Part shown: positions 11,101-22,102 of the stretch, piece by piece | How the letters are laid out: each line of letters starts with the position of its first letter | Numbering within the stretch: position 1 is the first letter of the stretch | Assembly: GCA_002897115.2 (NCBI GenBank) | Contig: BCIH01000017.1 | Coordinates: 159,836 to 223,835 of the forward strand | Direction of reading: 5' to 3' | DNA: 64,000 nucleotides | From: Prototheca cutis | Lineage: Eukaryota; Chlorophyta; Trebouxiophyceae; Chlorellales; Chlorellaceae | Made by a program: the position numbers and the translations under genes | The notes under the pieces: generated by a model | What the model was told of the DNA's origin: nothing | Seen by the model: the letters and a program-made list of their open reading frames with translations, nothing else | The model's database searches: none

Positions 11101-12737
11101 GTGTAGTGGTCAAGTGCCGCCACGGCGGCATCAGCCGCGAGCTGCGCCGCACTTTCTTTCCCGGGCGTCACCCAGACGGTGACGGTCGGCGTGCCCGGCC
11201 GCTGGCCCGCAGGAGGAGCCACAGCTTTCAGGCTGCCCACTGCCAGGGCTAATAAATACGTCGGCATGGGCAGGGTGGGGAGGAAAACGTGGCGCAGCGT
11301 GCCAGGTGTTGCGCCCATGACTGTCTTGGCGGCCGGCATGTTGCTCAACGCGGTCATCCCGGGCTCCGCGGGTGCCTGCGCAGCGGCATGTTTAGATTTG
11401 CTTGTGTTTGTACTGTTGCTGCTGGAACGGTTCAAGGGTCCGGCCCAGCCGGCATTTGTGGCATTCACCGCGGTCCCCCCCCCCCACACACACATACCTC
11501 TATGGCCACGGTGAAGATGGCGCGGTATTGGGGAATGTCCACGCAGGGCAAAAGTGTGCGGGCGCCGACTGCGGCAAGCTGCGTTGTGAGCAACGTGCGG
11601 CGGCAGGGTTGCCGCGACCCGCCGGCCTCGCCCCCACACTCGCCGACAAAGGGCGCGCTGCGGTGCAGGCCCCGTCCCCCCGTGCCAAGCCGGCCACGGT
11701 AGCGCAGGGTCAGGATGGTTTCAGTGCCGGGGTCAAGCGCCGGCGTGCCCGATGAGGGCTGGAGGTCGACGGCCAGGCGGTCGAGCGCCCAGGTGTCGTT
11801 GGAATACACGGGCAGCGTGCGCAGCGTGCCATTGCCCGGGCGACAGCTCGCCTCGTCGGCGCACAACACCGTGGCGCCACCACCTTCCATGGCCAACGCC
11901 ACGCTGTGCACGCTGAGCCCGCGGCCGTGCAGGATGATGCAGTGCGACCGGCGCAGAGTGCGCAGCCTGATGGCCACCGTGGCCTCAAACGTGTCCAGTG
12001 CCCCGCGCCGCGGCACTGGGGACAAATGCTTGGGGTCCACCGCCAGGGTCAAGTTGTATGCCGCGGGTACCACATAGTCCCATGCGTCCATGGCTGCGAC
12101 CATTTGTGTGTGTGTGGTGGCGCAGACGGATGGAGTAGCAAAAAAGTCACAATACAAAACAGCCGGGCAAGCACCTGCAATGCCTGTGGGAAAAGGCCTT
12201 TCATCTCCTCTTCAAACAAGTCCGAGAGACAACAGCCATCGCCACTGACCATTGGTCAAAAAATTATCGCACGATGCGGATGATGCCTCTGGCGGGGCCG
12301 TGGGTGGCGCTGGATTCCCTGCAGCAGCCGCTGCATCGGCAGCCAGCTTGTCGACAAATGCTAGGGTCACGGCGGCGGCCACCATGAGCAGGAGGCCACC
12401 GGCAATGGCCAGGCCACACCACCGGTACCGGAATGGCCTGCTGGCATAGGCAGCGAGCCTGCATGCGTGTGGGTACAGAGCATGGGGTGGGGGCGTGGTA
12501 CGGCTGGAGGGGGAGGGGGCAGCATGCATGTGCGGGGTGGCCCGGCCGCTCAGGGCTCTGGCCGGTGACATCACTGCTCACCTCATCCTGCCACCCCAGG
12601 CCCACCCAGCGCGCAGTAACGCCCACTGACCCTCTGGATTTGGTGCTGGGGTGTGCGTGGTGCTTGACGGTGGGGTTGATGGGCTGTAGCTCCGAAAAGG
12701 GAGCGTCCAGCTCCATGGGCGAAAATGAGCTCCCCAT
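8186..12737 (-). CDS. M1-family zinc aminopeptidase, type II membrane-anchored
   Basis: This is a gluzincin aminopeptidase of the APN/puromycin-sensitive family that removes N-terminal residues from peptides. It was read as a multi-exon gene from the ATG at 12737 ([17 protein letters not shown]). After about 60 residues comes a hydrophobic stretch ([23 protein letters not shown], translated near 12350-12430), a probable signal anchor, so the catalytic part would be lumenal or extracellular. The β-saddle domain follows. GAMENWG is read near 10850. The zinc motif HETAHQWF is near 10630 with exactly 18 residues to the second Glu in NEGLASW, i.e. an intact HEXXH-X18-E. The last exon, 8186-9895, is an Ala-rich helical domain standing in for the ERAP1_C-like region. 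The border between the first two exons is unresolved because the best donor and acceptor do not agree in phase. Confidence 0.88.
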
Positions 12738-13106
12738 GCTACTCCCCTTCACGCCCGAACTCTGCGAGTGCACCAACACAGGTGCTACATCGAAGGGGAT
12801 TCAATTCGAGGAGAACATGACATGATAAGAAGATCGATGTCTTGTAGTCTTGGAGCGTTTGTGAGTGATGGGCGGCCGCAGCGTACGCCACTTATGGAAG
12901 GGAAGTGATCACGGGGGAGGGGGGGTCGGCCCTGCCCGCCCAATCACCGCACAAGTCGGCCGATCGCTCGATCAGCTGCAGGAATAAAGCCTAGCGGTTC
13001 ACAATATCACGCCATAGGTATCGCCCCCTCCATCAACTGCTTTTTTGACGAAGAGGGCCGGTAGAATTCAAAAAGGCCCCACCAGGAGTGCGTTTCGGGC
13101 AGCACA
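12738..13106. other. Divergent intergenic region (aminopeptidase / Dpy-30 protein)
   Basis: This spans 369 bases between diverging start codons and probably carries both promoters. A G-run at 12910-12925 and GATCGCTCGATC-like palindromic sequence at 12960-12975 are visible. No further element can be supported. Confidence 0.45.
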
Positions 13107-13785
13107 ATGGCCGAGGCCGAAGCACCACCCCCAGCCCCAGCCACGAACGAGCCTGCGACTGATCCCGCCCCACAGGATACCCCAGCTGAGGAGCCACCTA
13201 CACCTATGGAGGAGGATGCTCCACCTGCGCCAATGGAGGAGGATGCGGCCCCCGCGGCTGAGCCAGCGGTCCCCGCCGAGCCGGCTGCCCAGGCAGACCC
13301 GGCCGCTCAGCCGGAGCCTGCTCCAGGAGCGGCTGTTGAGCCCAAGGCCGAGGCCCCTGGCCCTCCAGCCGCCGAGGAGCCTGTCAAACCTGTTTCCGAG
13401 AAAGAACTGCCGGTGCGCCAGTACCTGGAGACAACAGGTGGGCGTGTGGGGGTTGTTGGGTGGGGGGTGCGTGGTGGCACAGGCAGCTGAATCTCGCGCC
13501 CAGCGGTGTGTTGCATGCTTGTTGGAAGCTTGTTGGGTACATGCATGTGGATGCATGCACAAGCCCTGGTTCCTTTGCCATTGCCCTGGCTGTGGTGGCT
13601 TGAGACTGACTGCCCTTTCCCTGACTCGACCAAACACCCCGCCACCCTTTCTCCGGCCCCCAGTCGTGCCTTTGATAACAGCGTGTCTGCAGCAGCTGGT
13701 CAAGGAACGGCCCTCTGACCCCGTGGACTTTGTGATCGAGTACCTCAAAGCAAACAAGCCCAACCCCCCGGCCGCAGCGCCATGA
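13107..13785 (+). CDS. Dpy-30-motif protein with Pro/Ala/Glu-rich N-terminus
   Basis: Two exons (13107-13437 and 13664-13785) encode 150 aa. The N-terminal 105 residues are low complexity (Ala, Pro, Glu) and include two PMEEDA units. After the splice, residues about 103-145 form the Dpy-30 dimerisation motif: LPVRQYLETTVVPLITACL, then RPSDPVDFVIEYLKANKP. In other eukaryotes this motif docks COMPASS (H3K4 methyltransferase) subunits, or sits in flagellar radial-spoke and adenylate-kinase proteins. Being only this motif plus a disordered arm, a COMPASS DPY30 subunit is the simplest reading; an axonemal role is the alternative. It lies tail to tail with the GET2-like gene, 110 bases away. Confidence 0.85.
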
Positions 13786-13895
13786 GGCCGGCGGTGGGAG
13801 AGACCGGCGGTGGGAGGCTGGCAACGCAAGGCTGGTGCCTTTGAGGACGGCACGAATCTCTTCACTCGGTGGGCTCAACAGGGCAACCCCAGTCG

Positions 13896-14923
13896 TCACC
13901 AGGGTCCGTGGCAGTCGGGTCCCAGGAGGAGCAGCGTAACGGCGTAGACAGCCGCAACATCTCCAAGCACGGTCTCTGCCAGGCCCAGCACGGCAAACCC
14001 GTGGACCCAAGGCCGGAGCTGGGGGAGCACCCCCTGCAACATTCCCAACGGGCCATTCTTGCTGGGACCATGCGTGGCCTGCATGGAGGGGGCCCATGAA
14101 CGTAGGGTCATGTCATGCTGTAACCCGATACGATTGCAAAGGATACCAAGGTACAGAAATGTCTGGGCCTCAGCACTACTTCATAAAACTTGTGGAGCAC
14201 AAAGCAGGATGGCGTCTCCATGAACCACATCAGGCACCCGACTCAACCCAGCAAGTGCAGAAGAAGACTGGCCGCTTGCCTCAGCACAACACGTCTCACC
14301 ATGCGGGCCGTCAGGCGAGGGAAGCTGCCCAGCAGCTGTGCCGCAGCTGCCTGCATCGCCAGCGATGCGACGCACAGCGCCAGCCAGGACCCCGGGTTGG
14401 GGCCGACGTCACACACCTTGGCCGCGGCCCACCACGCGGCCAGCGCCAGGCGGATGAGCCCGGTGAGCTTGGCTGCCGCTGTCAGTCTGTCTACCCAGGT
14501 GACCGACGGGACTGGGCCGGCAGCTGCGGCCGCTGACCCAGCGCTGTTGGCGCCATCGCCAGCGTAACGCTCCCAGGCGCCGAGCCTGTGCGTCCCGGAG
14601 CTCGTGATCGGTATGGATGACGTGGAGGGCTCGGGGCCTCGCTGTGGCGCCGGGGCTGGGCCGGGCTCCTCCTTGGCTGCACCCTCTGTCGCGGACGGCC
14701 TAGCCTGGGGGGGGGGCGGGGAGGCCTCTGCCGCCTCGCTCGCGTCTCGCTCCGCTGCCTCTGCCGCCTCGCTCGCGTCTCGCTCCGCTGCCTCTGCCGC
14801 CTCATCCTCCAGTTTCCGTCTTCCAGTCACAGTGGCCATCCTCTGCTCGGCTTTGGCCAGGATCCTGAGACGGCGTGCTTCCGCCGCGGAAACAGCGGGA
14901 GCAGGTGCACCGGCAATCTCCAT
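13896..14923 (-). CDS. Candidate GET2/CAML-like ER receptor subunit
   Basis: Two exons (14300-14923 and 13896-14078) are joined by an ATG|GTGAGA donor and ATGCAG acceptor, both in phase 0, giving 268 aa. Residues about 13-38 read AEARRLRILAKAEQRMATVT, the basic patch by which GET2/CAML proteins bind the tail-anchored-protein ATPase GET3 (family knowledge). A low-complexity Ala/Glu/Pro linker follows, including a perfect 11-residue tandem repeat. The C-terminal third has three hydrophobic segments: LGLIRLALAAWWAAA, SWLALCVASLAMQAAAAQLL and FAVLGLAETVLGDVAAVYAVTLLLL. This matches the layout of GET2: a basic cytosolic N-terminus and three C-terminal membrane spans. GET2 is poorly conserved in sequence, so the call rests on motif plus topology. 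The alternative is an unrelated three-span membrane protein. Confidence 0.55.
14724..14789 (-). repeat. 33-bp tandem repeat, two perfect copies, in coding sequence
   Basis: A 33-base unit starts at 14724 and again at 14757, with a partial third copy to about 14803. It encodes an 11-residue unit (AERDASEAAEA) in the linker of the GET2-like protein. It is in frame, so copy-number change would alter only linker length. Confidence 0.9.
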
Positions 14924-15264
14924 GACAAAACCACGCTAAGACGCGACAAATGAATGCTGCTATTTCTTAATCACAAACATCTCAAATGCAAAGACTGCGT
15001 TGGGAAGTGTTGAGTGCCAGCGCAAGTCGAATCTCGCGATGTCTATCATGGGCAGTGCCCATGTCTCGAGCACCCAGTGCAGGCTGTGCACAAAGCTAGA
15101 CCCTGATCCTGTCCCCACATTTCTCAATGAAATATTATAGTGTAATTTGAATCACTGGAGCAAACTACGCGCGTGATCGATCAATTTAGGCTGCAGGCAT
15201 GGTCAAGCACCACCCGATTCGTTCAAATAGGGGCAGTAATGGCTCCCGAACAACAACATCCGAT
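14924..15264. other. Intergenic region upstream of tRNA-Asp
   Basis: This spans 341 bases between the start of the GET2-like gene and the tRNA. It is A/T-richer than the coding DNA around it and presumably carries the GET2-like promoter. No gene or repeat is seen. Confidence 0.45.
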
Positions 15265-15366
15265 GTCGATGTAGTATAACGGTCAGTATACGTGCCTGTC
15301 AATTGGTGCTGTGGTGCTCAGTCCTACGGGACGCACGTGATCCGGGTTCGATTCCCGGCATCGGCG
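15265..15366 (+). tRNA. trnD-GUC: tRNA-Asp (GUC) with a 30-nt intron
   Basis: The acceptor stem 15265-15271 pairs with 15359-15365 (one T-G pair), with discriminator G at 15366. The D arm contains the typical Asp GGTCAGTAT. The anticodon stem 15291-15295 pairs with 15333-15337, with GTC at 15298-15300. A 30-nt intron follows the base after the anticodon (about 15302-15331), the canonical nuclear tRNA intron site. The T arm CCGGG-TTCGATT-CCCGG is perfect (15342-15358). Box A and box B are therefore present, and CCA is not encoded, as expected in eukaryotic nuclear DNA. Confidence 0.92.
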
Positions 15367-15700
15367 ATTTCCATTTTGTTTTTGTCCATTGTCTGGTAGC
15401 CGGTTCCTTTTTCTCGCACGACAATGAATGGAGTCCCATTGCCTGGCAATCTCGGGGAGTAGCGCTATTGCATGAGCCACTTAGCAATGTGCAGGCCCTC
15501 TACAAAACGTTCACGCCATTCAGTCATCAGTTACAAGCAGCCGTCGCGCGGCCACTTTGGGCAGCTCAGTCCACAAACAAAATGCATCGGTGTGCTTGGA
15601 AGGTTGTGCAGGCATGATTGGCAGCGGTACCAATTGGCCGCCGGTTCGTCGGTGCAGGTGGCACTGTACCGCGCGGTCGTCACCGTCGCTTCGCGCACCC
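15367..15700. other. Region between tRNA-Asp and the Rxt3 stop
   Basis: This spans 334 bases holding the tRNA terminator region (T-run TTTTGTTTTTG at 15373-15383, a plausible Pol III stop) and the 3' UTR of the Rxt3 gene. No coding exon is supported. Confidence 0.5.
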
Positions 15701-17761
15701 CTATGCCGGCCCCGTGCCACCACTGCTGGGCTCGCCCACTGGCATGAACTGTAGCCGGATGAGCGGGAAGAATTGGTCGCGTATCAACACACCCTGCTGG
15801 CCCCACTGCATATGAATAGAGTGGGGGGTGGGTTGGAACCTTGCATGGGAATATGCACCCCTTGCACACGCGCACACACACACCCAAACTGCCATACCTG
15901 CAGTTCTTCCCAGGTGAGGTCCGGGTACAGCACAGTCACGTGCTCTGCCGGCAGGGGTGCACCCAATGCAGCCATGCGGGCCCGGGGCTCGGCCGCAGCG
16001 CAGCGCGAGAACCTGAACAAGTCCTCCTTGGCTCCGTCCTCCTGTGGCACACGTGCCAGCTCATACCGGTGCCTGAATAGTTTTTTTTGTGTGATTGAAT
16101 GTAAAAGTGTCGGTTGGGGTGGGGAAGTGAAAGCTTGGGTCACCCGACGGCTTTTGCCCAGTTGAAAGAGGGGTACAACCCCCACACCCACCCCCCGGCT
16201 GCCCGCACCCAATAAGCACGAAAGGGCAAACACAACACATCTCCTCCTACACATACACCACCACCCCCGCTCTTACGTGTGGGATTCGAGGTATAAAACA
16301 TTGGTCAGCATGCGTGCAGAGGTGCGCTCGTGGGGCCGGAGCCCTCGGTCCGCGACGGCCAGGGCCGAGTATTTGACCCAGGGCTCGTTGGCCAGGTTGA
16401 AAACGAGCGTCACCTCCTGCAGCGCGCGCTGGCGCGCGGAACCGCCCGCGGAGCGCGTGACGATGCGCTCGTGGTGGCTGGGCGTGAAGGTGGATGCCGC
16501 CGCGGGCAGGCCCTTGAGATTCGGCACGAGATCCACCGTCTGCCCGCTGCGCAGCACCACCCACGCACGCTCCACCGAGTACGAGCAGCCCTGGATGTTG
16601 AGGCGTTTGTTGCAGGGTTGACTGGCCGCTCATTGTTGGCGGTGATAAAGGTGGAGGGGAGCAGCGAACCTTGATCACATTACCCCCCAACGCCAGACAT
16701 CCCACCAGGCGTCTCCCTCGAAGGAGAGAGCACTGTTCGTGCATCATCCAAAGATCATCCATCAATCCAATCCAATTCCCCCCACCACACACACGCACAC
16801 ACACAGTCCTCTGCTCACCGAAATGGGGGCGGCCCAGGCGCGGGAACGGATGCTGTTGCGTGCGACCGAGGGGTAGCTGGCCTGCGGGGGCTTGGTCCGC
16901 ACGAGCACGCGAACCTCGGCCACTGCTGCCGGCGGGTGGGCAAGGAAGAGCGACCAGTAGCCACAGTGCACCAGCACCGCGACGATGTCTGAGTCCTCGG
17001 TGTACACATCGCAGCCCCACAGCTGTCGAGACCGCACATGGCGGTTGTTGCTGGTCAGGCAGTGCGCCGGAACCCGGACCTTTGTAGTGGTTTGAGGGTG
17101 TGAGAGGAAAAGGGGGTGTGTGTAGGTCGGAAGGTGGGAAGGGCTTACCAAAAAGGGTCGCCAGAGATGGCCGATGTGAAAATCAAGCAGCCTTCAGCCA
17201 TTCCAAAGGAAAACTTGACTACCACAGTCTCACCTCCAGGGGTTCTGCGCCGCCGTCGCGTTCAAAGCTGGAGGCCAGGTCCAGCAGGGGCTCGCTCTCC
17301 TTGTACATGATCAGCGCGCTTCGTGTGGCTGCACGCACATAAGTTGGAGAGGAGTGCCTTGGTGGATCGATTGATAGTTTCGCAGACGAGTTGTGCAAAA
17401 GGTGGAATACACAGTTTTTCCCGGCTTCAGGACGGGCCAGACTCCCGCTCCAAACCCTGGACCGTTGGCCGCTCCGAGCGGGGCCCCGTTATGTAACCGG
17501 GTGTGATCCAACCCGTCTGCGTTGCGGACCAAGGGGCTGCCTGCATTCCCCGGTTGCCCTGCACCCACCTCCACGCCGGCCTCCACCACGACTTCCATCC
17601 TCGAGCTTTGACGACTTGCTGTTGCTGCGGTCCCCGCTCGAGTCGGCGGGGGTGCGCTTCCACATCTGGCACGCCCTCCCGGCAAGCCAGACGCCCAATT
17701 CCGGTGGCCCTGCCGCAGCACAGGGGGAAGCGCGGCGTTGCGAAACCGAGTCATGTACCAT
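15701..17761 (-). CDS. RXT3: Rxt3-domain protein (Rpd3L-type histone deacetylase complex)
   Basis: This family is a subunit of the large Rpd3 histone deacetylase complex in fungi and has plant homologues. Conserved blocks run in order over about six exons: QLWGCDVYTEDSDIVAVLVH, ARNSIRSRAWAAPIS, GCSYSVERAWVVLRSG, RQRALQEVTLVFNLANEPW, then LYPDLTWEELQ and a last exon VLIRDQFFPLIRLQFMP. The (W)xxDVYTDDSDVVAVLVH and NEPWxKYS segments are the Rxt3 hallmarks. The proposed first exon, 17569-17761 (ATG at 17761), ends in phase 1 and matches the phase of the next exon starting at 17328. It encodes a basic Ser/Lys-rich tail typical of nuclear proteins. The start is less certain than the rest, and an upstream exon cannot be excluded. 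Confidence 0.82.
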
Positions 17762-18390
17762 TGCACGCTCATCTGCAGCAACTGTGTGATGGTGCCCGCT
17801 CTCCCGGCAATTGCCTCCTTCGCCCACCTGGGAAGACTGGAGAAGATGTCGACCAGGAACGATGGCCACGCAACAAACCTGTTTCCGAGGAAAATGTACT
17901 CTCAGCACTCACAATGCTCTATTGCAACTGTCGTGCCCAGGATCTCCCCCGAGATATCCTCTGTCATTCCCGGTGGGACCCACACGTTCGCGACCTGAAA
18001 GCACTGGAAAGCAAGGCGCGGAAATGGATTTTCAAGCAAGTCTCGGACGAACGTCATGACAAACGGGTGCACGGCGCATCCAGCGCATGCTACCCGGCTG
18101 TTGATAAGTTCATGTACTATGTAGTTGATAGGAAACTGCTGAGAGCCCATAGCTGTTGACGCGGGGACGCGGAGACCCGCGCAGGCACGGCGGATCACTT
18201 CGGTGTGGCCGCTCCCGGCTCCTTGGCACCGAGGGCCCCTCGATCAGCGTGTGCATGGAGCATTTTGTGAAACCCCAAAACGCTACTCTATGGAGAGCGC
18301 CGCTCTAGAATGTAGGATGTGGCTCGGGGCGACAGTTTGAGCAGGCCCGCATCCGTTGTTGAAGGCGCCCCGAGGGTGGGTGACCATTCC
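17762..18390. other. Divergent region between Rxt3 and the J-domain gene
   Basis: This spans 629 bases between proposed start codons. On the minus strand a 98-codon open frame (17902-18198) ends at a GTGAGT-type donor, but its third positions are mixed and no family is recognised. It may be 5' UTR sequence of the Rxt3 gene rather than coding. Confidence 0.4.
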
Positions 18391-19269
18391 ATGTCGCTCT
18401 ACGCCGAGCTTGGCGTGGGTCCTGGCGCTAGCCTGGAGGACATCAAGGCCGCGTATAAGGCTGTGGCCTTCCGGTACCACCCCGACATCAACCCTGGGGC
18501 TGGGGAGGAGGGCCGGAAGCGGTTTGTCGCCGCGACAGAGGCCTTCCAGGTGCTGAGAGATGAACGTGCACGCGCCGAGTACGACCGCCTGCTGCGCTTT
18601 GAGCAGGCGACACGGCAGGCCGGGGCTCCCAGTGGCTGGGACGGCGGGGATGCCGCGGCTTTCAGGCGGGGGCCTGGGGCCGCGCCTACAGGCGGACCCA
18701 CCCGCCGGCGCCAGCACAGAGACCCCCTGGACGATCTGTTTGAGCAGCTGTTCCGGAACATGGGCGCAACAGAGTGAGATGTGGTTGTTTCTGTCGCTGG
18801 GGTTGTTCTTTGCCCAGTGGGTTGAGAACGTGGCGGGGGTCTGGGGAGAGGGCACTGGCAGAGGAAATGCCGCTGGTGAATGCCACGCAACTGCACCTCG
18901 CAATCACAAGACTTGAAAACCCTTTGCAGGTTCCACCGACGTGCGGAGGAGCAGGCGGAGCGGGAGCGTGCCAGCGCGGAGCGGCGCGCTGCAGAAGCTG
19001 CCTGGAAGATAGAGAAGGAAGAAGCGGCAGAGGTCAAGGCCCGCAATGCCAGGGTGCGGGGGCGCACTGAGACTGCCCGCGCCGCACGGCACGCTGCCAC
19101 GCTTCGCACGCTGTGGCAGACGCACCCGGGCATTGCGGCGCAGGACGTGGCGGTGGCTGTAGCGTTTTTGGCCGGTGCCGCCGCGCTGGCCTTTCAGTGG
19201 AAGGCCCATCTGGCGACCGTTGGTGCCGCCGCGGCAGAAAATTCCGCAGCGACAGGGTCGGCGGCATGA
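18391..19269 (+). CDS. J-domain (DnaJ-like) protein with C-terminal membrane segment
   Basis: Two exons (18391-18773 and 18930-19269) encode 240 aa. Residues 2-65 are a J domain: LYAELGVGPGASLEDIKAAY, then the HPD tripeptide in FRYHPDINPG, then FVAATEAFQVLRDERARAEYD. It should stimulate an Hsp70 partner. There is no Gly/Phe region or zinc domain, so it is a class III (type C) J-protein. Residues about 125-190 form a charged coiled coil (RRAEEQAERERASAERRAAE...). A hydrophobic segment near the C-terminus (VAVAVAFLAGAAALAFQW) looks like a tail anchor. The ATG at 18391 was chosen because it sits directly before the J domain and earlier in-frame codons are non-ATG. The Hsp70 partner and the membrane are unknown. 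Confidence 0.88.
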
Positions 19270-19952
19270 TAGAAATAAATGAGTCAGATTATGCACCGAC
19301 TGTACGAGCGACGAAATGAAAATGAACCTTTGGCTTGCATCCCTTGCACCTGCCCGATGAAAATCCGGGTGCTGTAGATTGTCTCTGTACATTACCGGCA
19401 GAAAATGATGAAACCTTGTCGAGACTCGTCCACTCCCACCTGCACAGCAGGGGCATGTTTTTCAAACAAAATGCCTGTTGGACCGCATTCCTTGGCCGCG
19501 TCGCTCAGAGGATGGGTTGGGTTCCTTCTTGAAAGGGAGGGCAGGTCGTGCAAGGAGGTTTTAGGAGGTCTTGGACATTGACTCCCTGGCACGACATTGT
19601 TGCAACTCGGTGGTCCGTCATTGAGGTAGTCCACCTTCCTCTTGCCCTGTGGGGGTGACAATTCACAGCCATCAGGGATGCCCAGCAACCTCCGGGGTGA
19701 TGTGACGCCGTTGCTGGCTGAGCTGGTTGCATTATTTTCGCCCTGCGCGGTACTGATGCTGTGCATTGGTCGGTGCTCTCCTGTGCGCTGTTTCTTTCTT
19801 TCTTTTTTCTGTAAAATTTGACTGATGGATGGACAACAGGCATCAGTGCACCTGTGACCAGCCCACAAATCCAGCCCGCCGCACTTCCCAGATGTCATGC
19901 AGAGATGTCGGCGGACGCCTCATTCTACACCAATGTCAGCAGCAGGACAGCC
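19270..19952. other. Convergent intergenic region (J-domain gene / MAP1)
   Basis: This spans 683 bases between the stop codons of a plus- and a minus-strand gene. A pyrimidine-rich run at 19790-19810 followed by TGTAAAATTTG at about 19810 could be polyadenylation-related for the plus-strand gene, although it lies far from the stop. No exon is supported. Confidence 0.45.
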
Positions 19953-21690
19953 CTAGTCCCGTGCGGTGAGGACTTCGCATCCCGACTCGGTGATGAGCAG
20001 GGTATGCTCTGCCTGCGCCGACAGGCCCCCGTCGACGGTGACAGCTGTCCAGCCGTCCTCCCAGAACCGTTCCTTGGGACTCCCGACAGTCAGCATGGGC
20101 TCGATGGTGAATGTCATGCCAGGCTCCATGACACCACCGTGATTGTTCCTGCACATGTGGTTGTGATGGGGGGAAGGTGGAGGTATGAGAGGTAGGCATT
20201 GGCTCCTGTGTCTGCCCACGGAGCCATTCACCTGGTTCCAAATCCTTTCCTCCCTTCCCTCATCCTGCTCCCCAACTTCCATTCCCCCCGTCCCTGCTGT
20301 GCCCCCGCACACTCCCCTTCTCCTCGTGTCAATGGCAAACAAATACACAAGCACCCCGCTACCTGTGATGGGCGATCATGGGGTAGGCGTGGAACACGCG
20401 GCCCACGCCGTGGCCGCAAAACCCACGGACGATTCGAAGGCCGCGGTCGTCAGCGAGTCGCTGGATGACATCACCGATGCGACGAAAGGGCACGCCGGGC
20501 CCACACACGGCTATACCGGCATCCAGAGCTTCCTCGGCAGTCTGACACAGTGCTTCGGCTTCGGCGGACACCTGTCCCACCCGGAACATCATGCTCGTGT
20601 CGCCGTGAAAGCCCTGCACAGTGGTGTTAGTGTGGATGGGATGGATTCGCCGTGCGTGCATGTGTTTGAACGAACGAGCGAGCGCTCAAACAGACCATAC
20701 CGCTGTTTCCCTTGAGCATATCAACGAAACCAAAGCAAATCAAGCCAAACAACATGCATGCATGCAAGCGCACGTTTAGATAGACGGTGACATCCACATT
20801 GACAATATCGCCCTCCTGCAGGGGGCGGGAGTCTGGGATGCCATGGCAGATGACCTCATTCACAGAGGTGCACACGCTCTTCGGAAAAGACCCTGCGCAT
20901 GTGTTTGGATCGATGGGTGCTGGAAGTGGAACAGAGTTGTCGTTGTTGCGACGGAGTTCTGGGCAACAGCTCTGCACCAGGAACAGACCTTCTCCACCCC
21001 CCCACCCCCGGGCACGCACAACACTACACGGCTCTACACAGAGCGCACCGTATCCGAGGGGAGAGGGGTAGGCACCCGCTGCGATGGTCATGTCGTGCAC
21101 GGCGACATCAATTTCGTCGGTGCTAATGCCCGGCCGAATGAGGGAGCCGGCATGCTGCACGACGCGGGCAGCCAGGCGGCAGGCCTCCCGCATCCCTGGC
21201 AGTGAGGTTGTGTCCTGCATCTGCGGCTGGGGGTCCCAGTCTGGTGGGTTCGTCATGCCCACATATGGTGGCCGGGGAATGTGGTCGGGCACAGGTCGTG
21301 ATGGGGAGACCGTGCCGGCTTCCACGGGTGCCCGCCGCCGCTGAGGCCCGCCGGCGGGCGGTTGAGAAGACCTGCACAGCAAGAATATTCCATGAGGAGG
21401 TGAGTCAGGAGAGAGCCTACATCTCATCGTTCCAAACGCACTGACACGACCCGCCCTTGAAAAAGAGGAGGGACTCCCTGCAGCAAATGCCTTGCACAGC
21501 CCACCCACCCTCAAACCCACCCTCTCTTGAGGCGGAACAGTTCCGCCAGTCCTTTTCGGGCCTGGCATGTCGTGTGAAGATTCGAAAGACTAGTAGAGTG
21601 CCATGCCCAATCCCGGGGCGTGAGCCTGTTGCTACTCCTGGCGTGCTGCACCAGCCTCCGGGCTGCCACAAAGGGCCTGATGACCGTCAT
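19953..21690 (-). CDS. MAP1: Methionine aminopeptidase type I, organelle-targeted
   Basis: This metalloprotease removes the initiator Met from nascent chains. Blocks in order are MREACRLAARVVQHAGSLI, TDEIDVAVHDMTI, SPLGYG, FPKSVCTSVNEVICHGIPD, LQEGDIVNVDVTVYLN, GFHGDTSMMF, RGFCGHGVGRVFHAYPMI, EPGMTFTIEPML, and DGGLSAQAEHTLLIT. The metal ligands of the family are present: Asp in NVDVT, Asp in GFHGDTS, His in GHGVG, Glu in IEPM, and Glu in QAEHT. The first exon (ATG at 21690) is Arg/Ser-rich and lacks acidic residues early on, as in a plastid or mitochondrial transit peptide. It joins in phase 2 to the exon beginning SSQPPAGG. Organellar MAP1 rather than the cytosolic MYND-zinc-finger MAP1A is favoured. 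It is head to head with the PhzF gene. Confidence 0.92.
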
Positions 21691-22102
21691 CGAGGCTGGG
21701 AGCTCGCATAGACTCTATTCCACACCTCGAAAGACTGCATTTGCGTGCGGAAATATATGCAACTGTAGAATGTCCTTGTGCGAAGTATAAGGTTGAGCGT
21801 TTTGGGATACCTCGGCTTCAGGCCGAGACTCGCATTCTCCCGTGGTGCTGTTTTGTGTGCGCCATGGTTGGCTGCATGGCGAAACTCACCATCGCCACCG
21901 AATTTCCGACGTGGTCCGCGGCCCCATTCCATGACGTCATGGAGGGATCATCCATCTACAATCACCCACTGAAGATGAAATCGTGAATGAGCCAGTCCCC
22001 ATATCGCGCAAGAGTGTCTCCTTGGTATCGAGCAACCAGAGCTGGGCAACACGTGATTTTAGGTCCAGGGTTTGCAGAGTCGGGCCCGTGGTGTACGCCA
22101 CG
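21691..22102. promoter_or_regulatory. Divergent promoter region (MAP1 / PhzF-like)
   Basis: This spans 412 bases between two start codons on opposite strands. It is A/T-richer than its flanks. It must hold both promoters unless distant 5' exons exist; no specific box is recognisable. Confidence 0.45.

Noticed and set aside
17503..18159. 218-codon plus-strand frame between Rxt3 and the J-domain gene
   Set aside because: It has no ATG near its start, overlaps the proposed Rxt3 first exon and matches nothing.
17902..18198. Minus-strand frame ending in a GTGAGT donor, possible extra Rxt3 exon
   Set aside because: Third positions are mixed and its donor phase does not fit the downstream exon frame.
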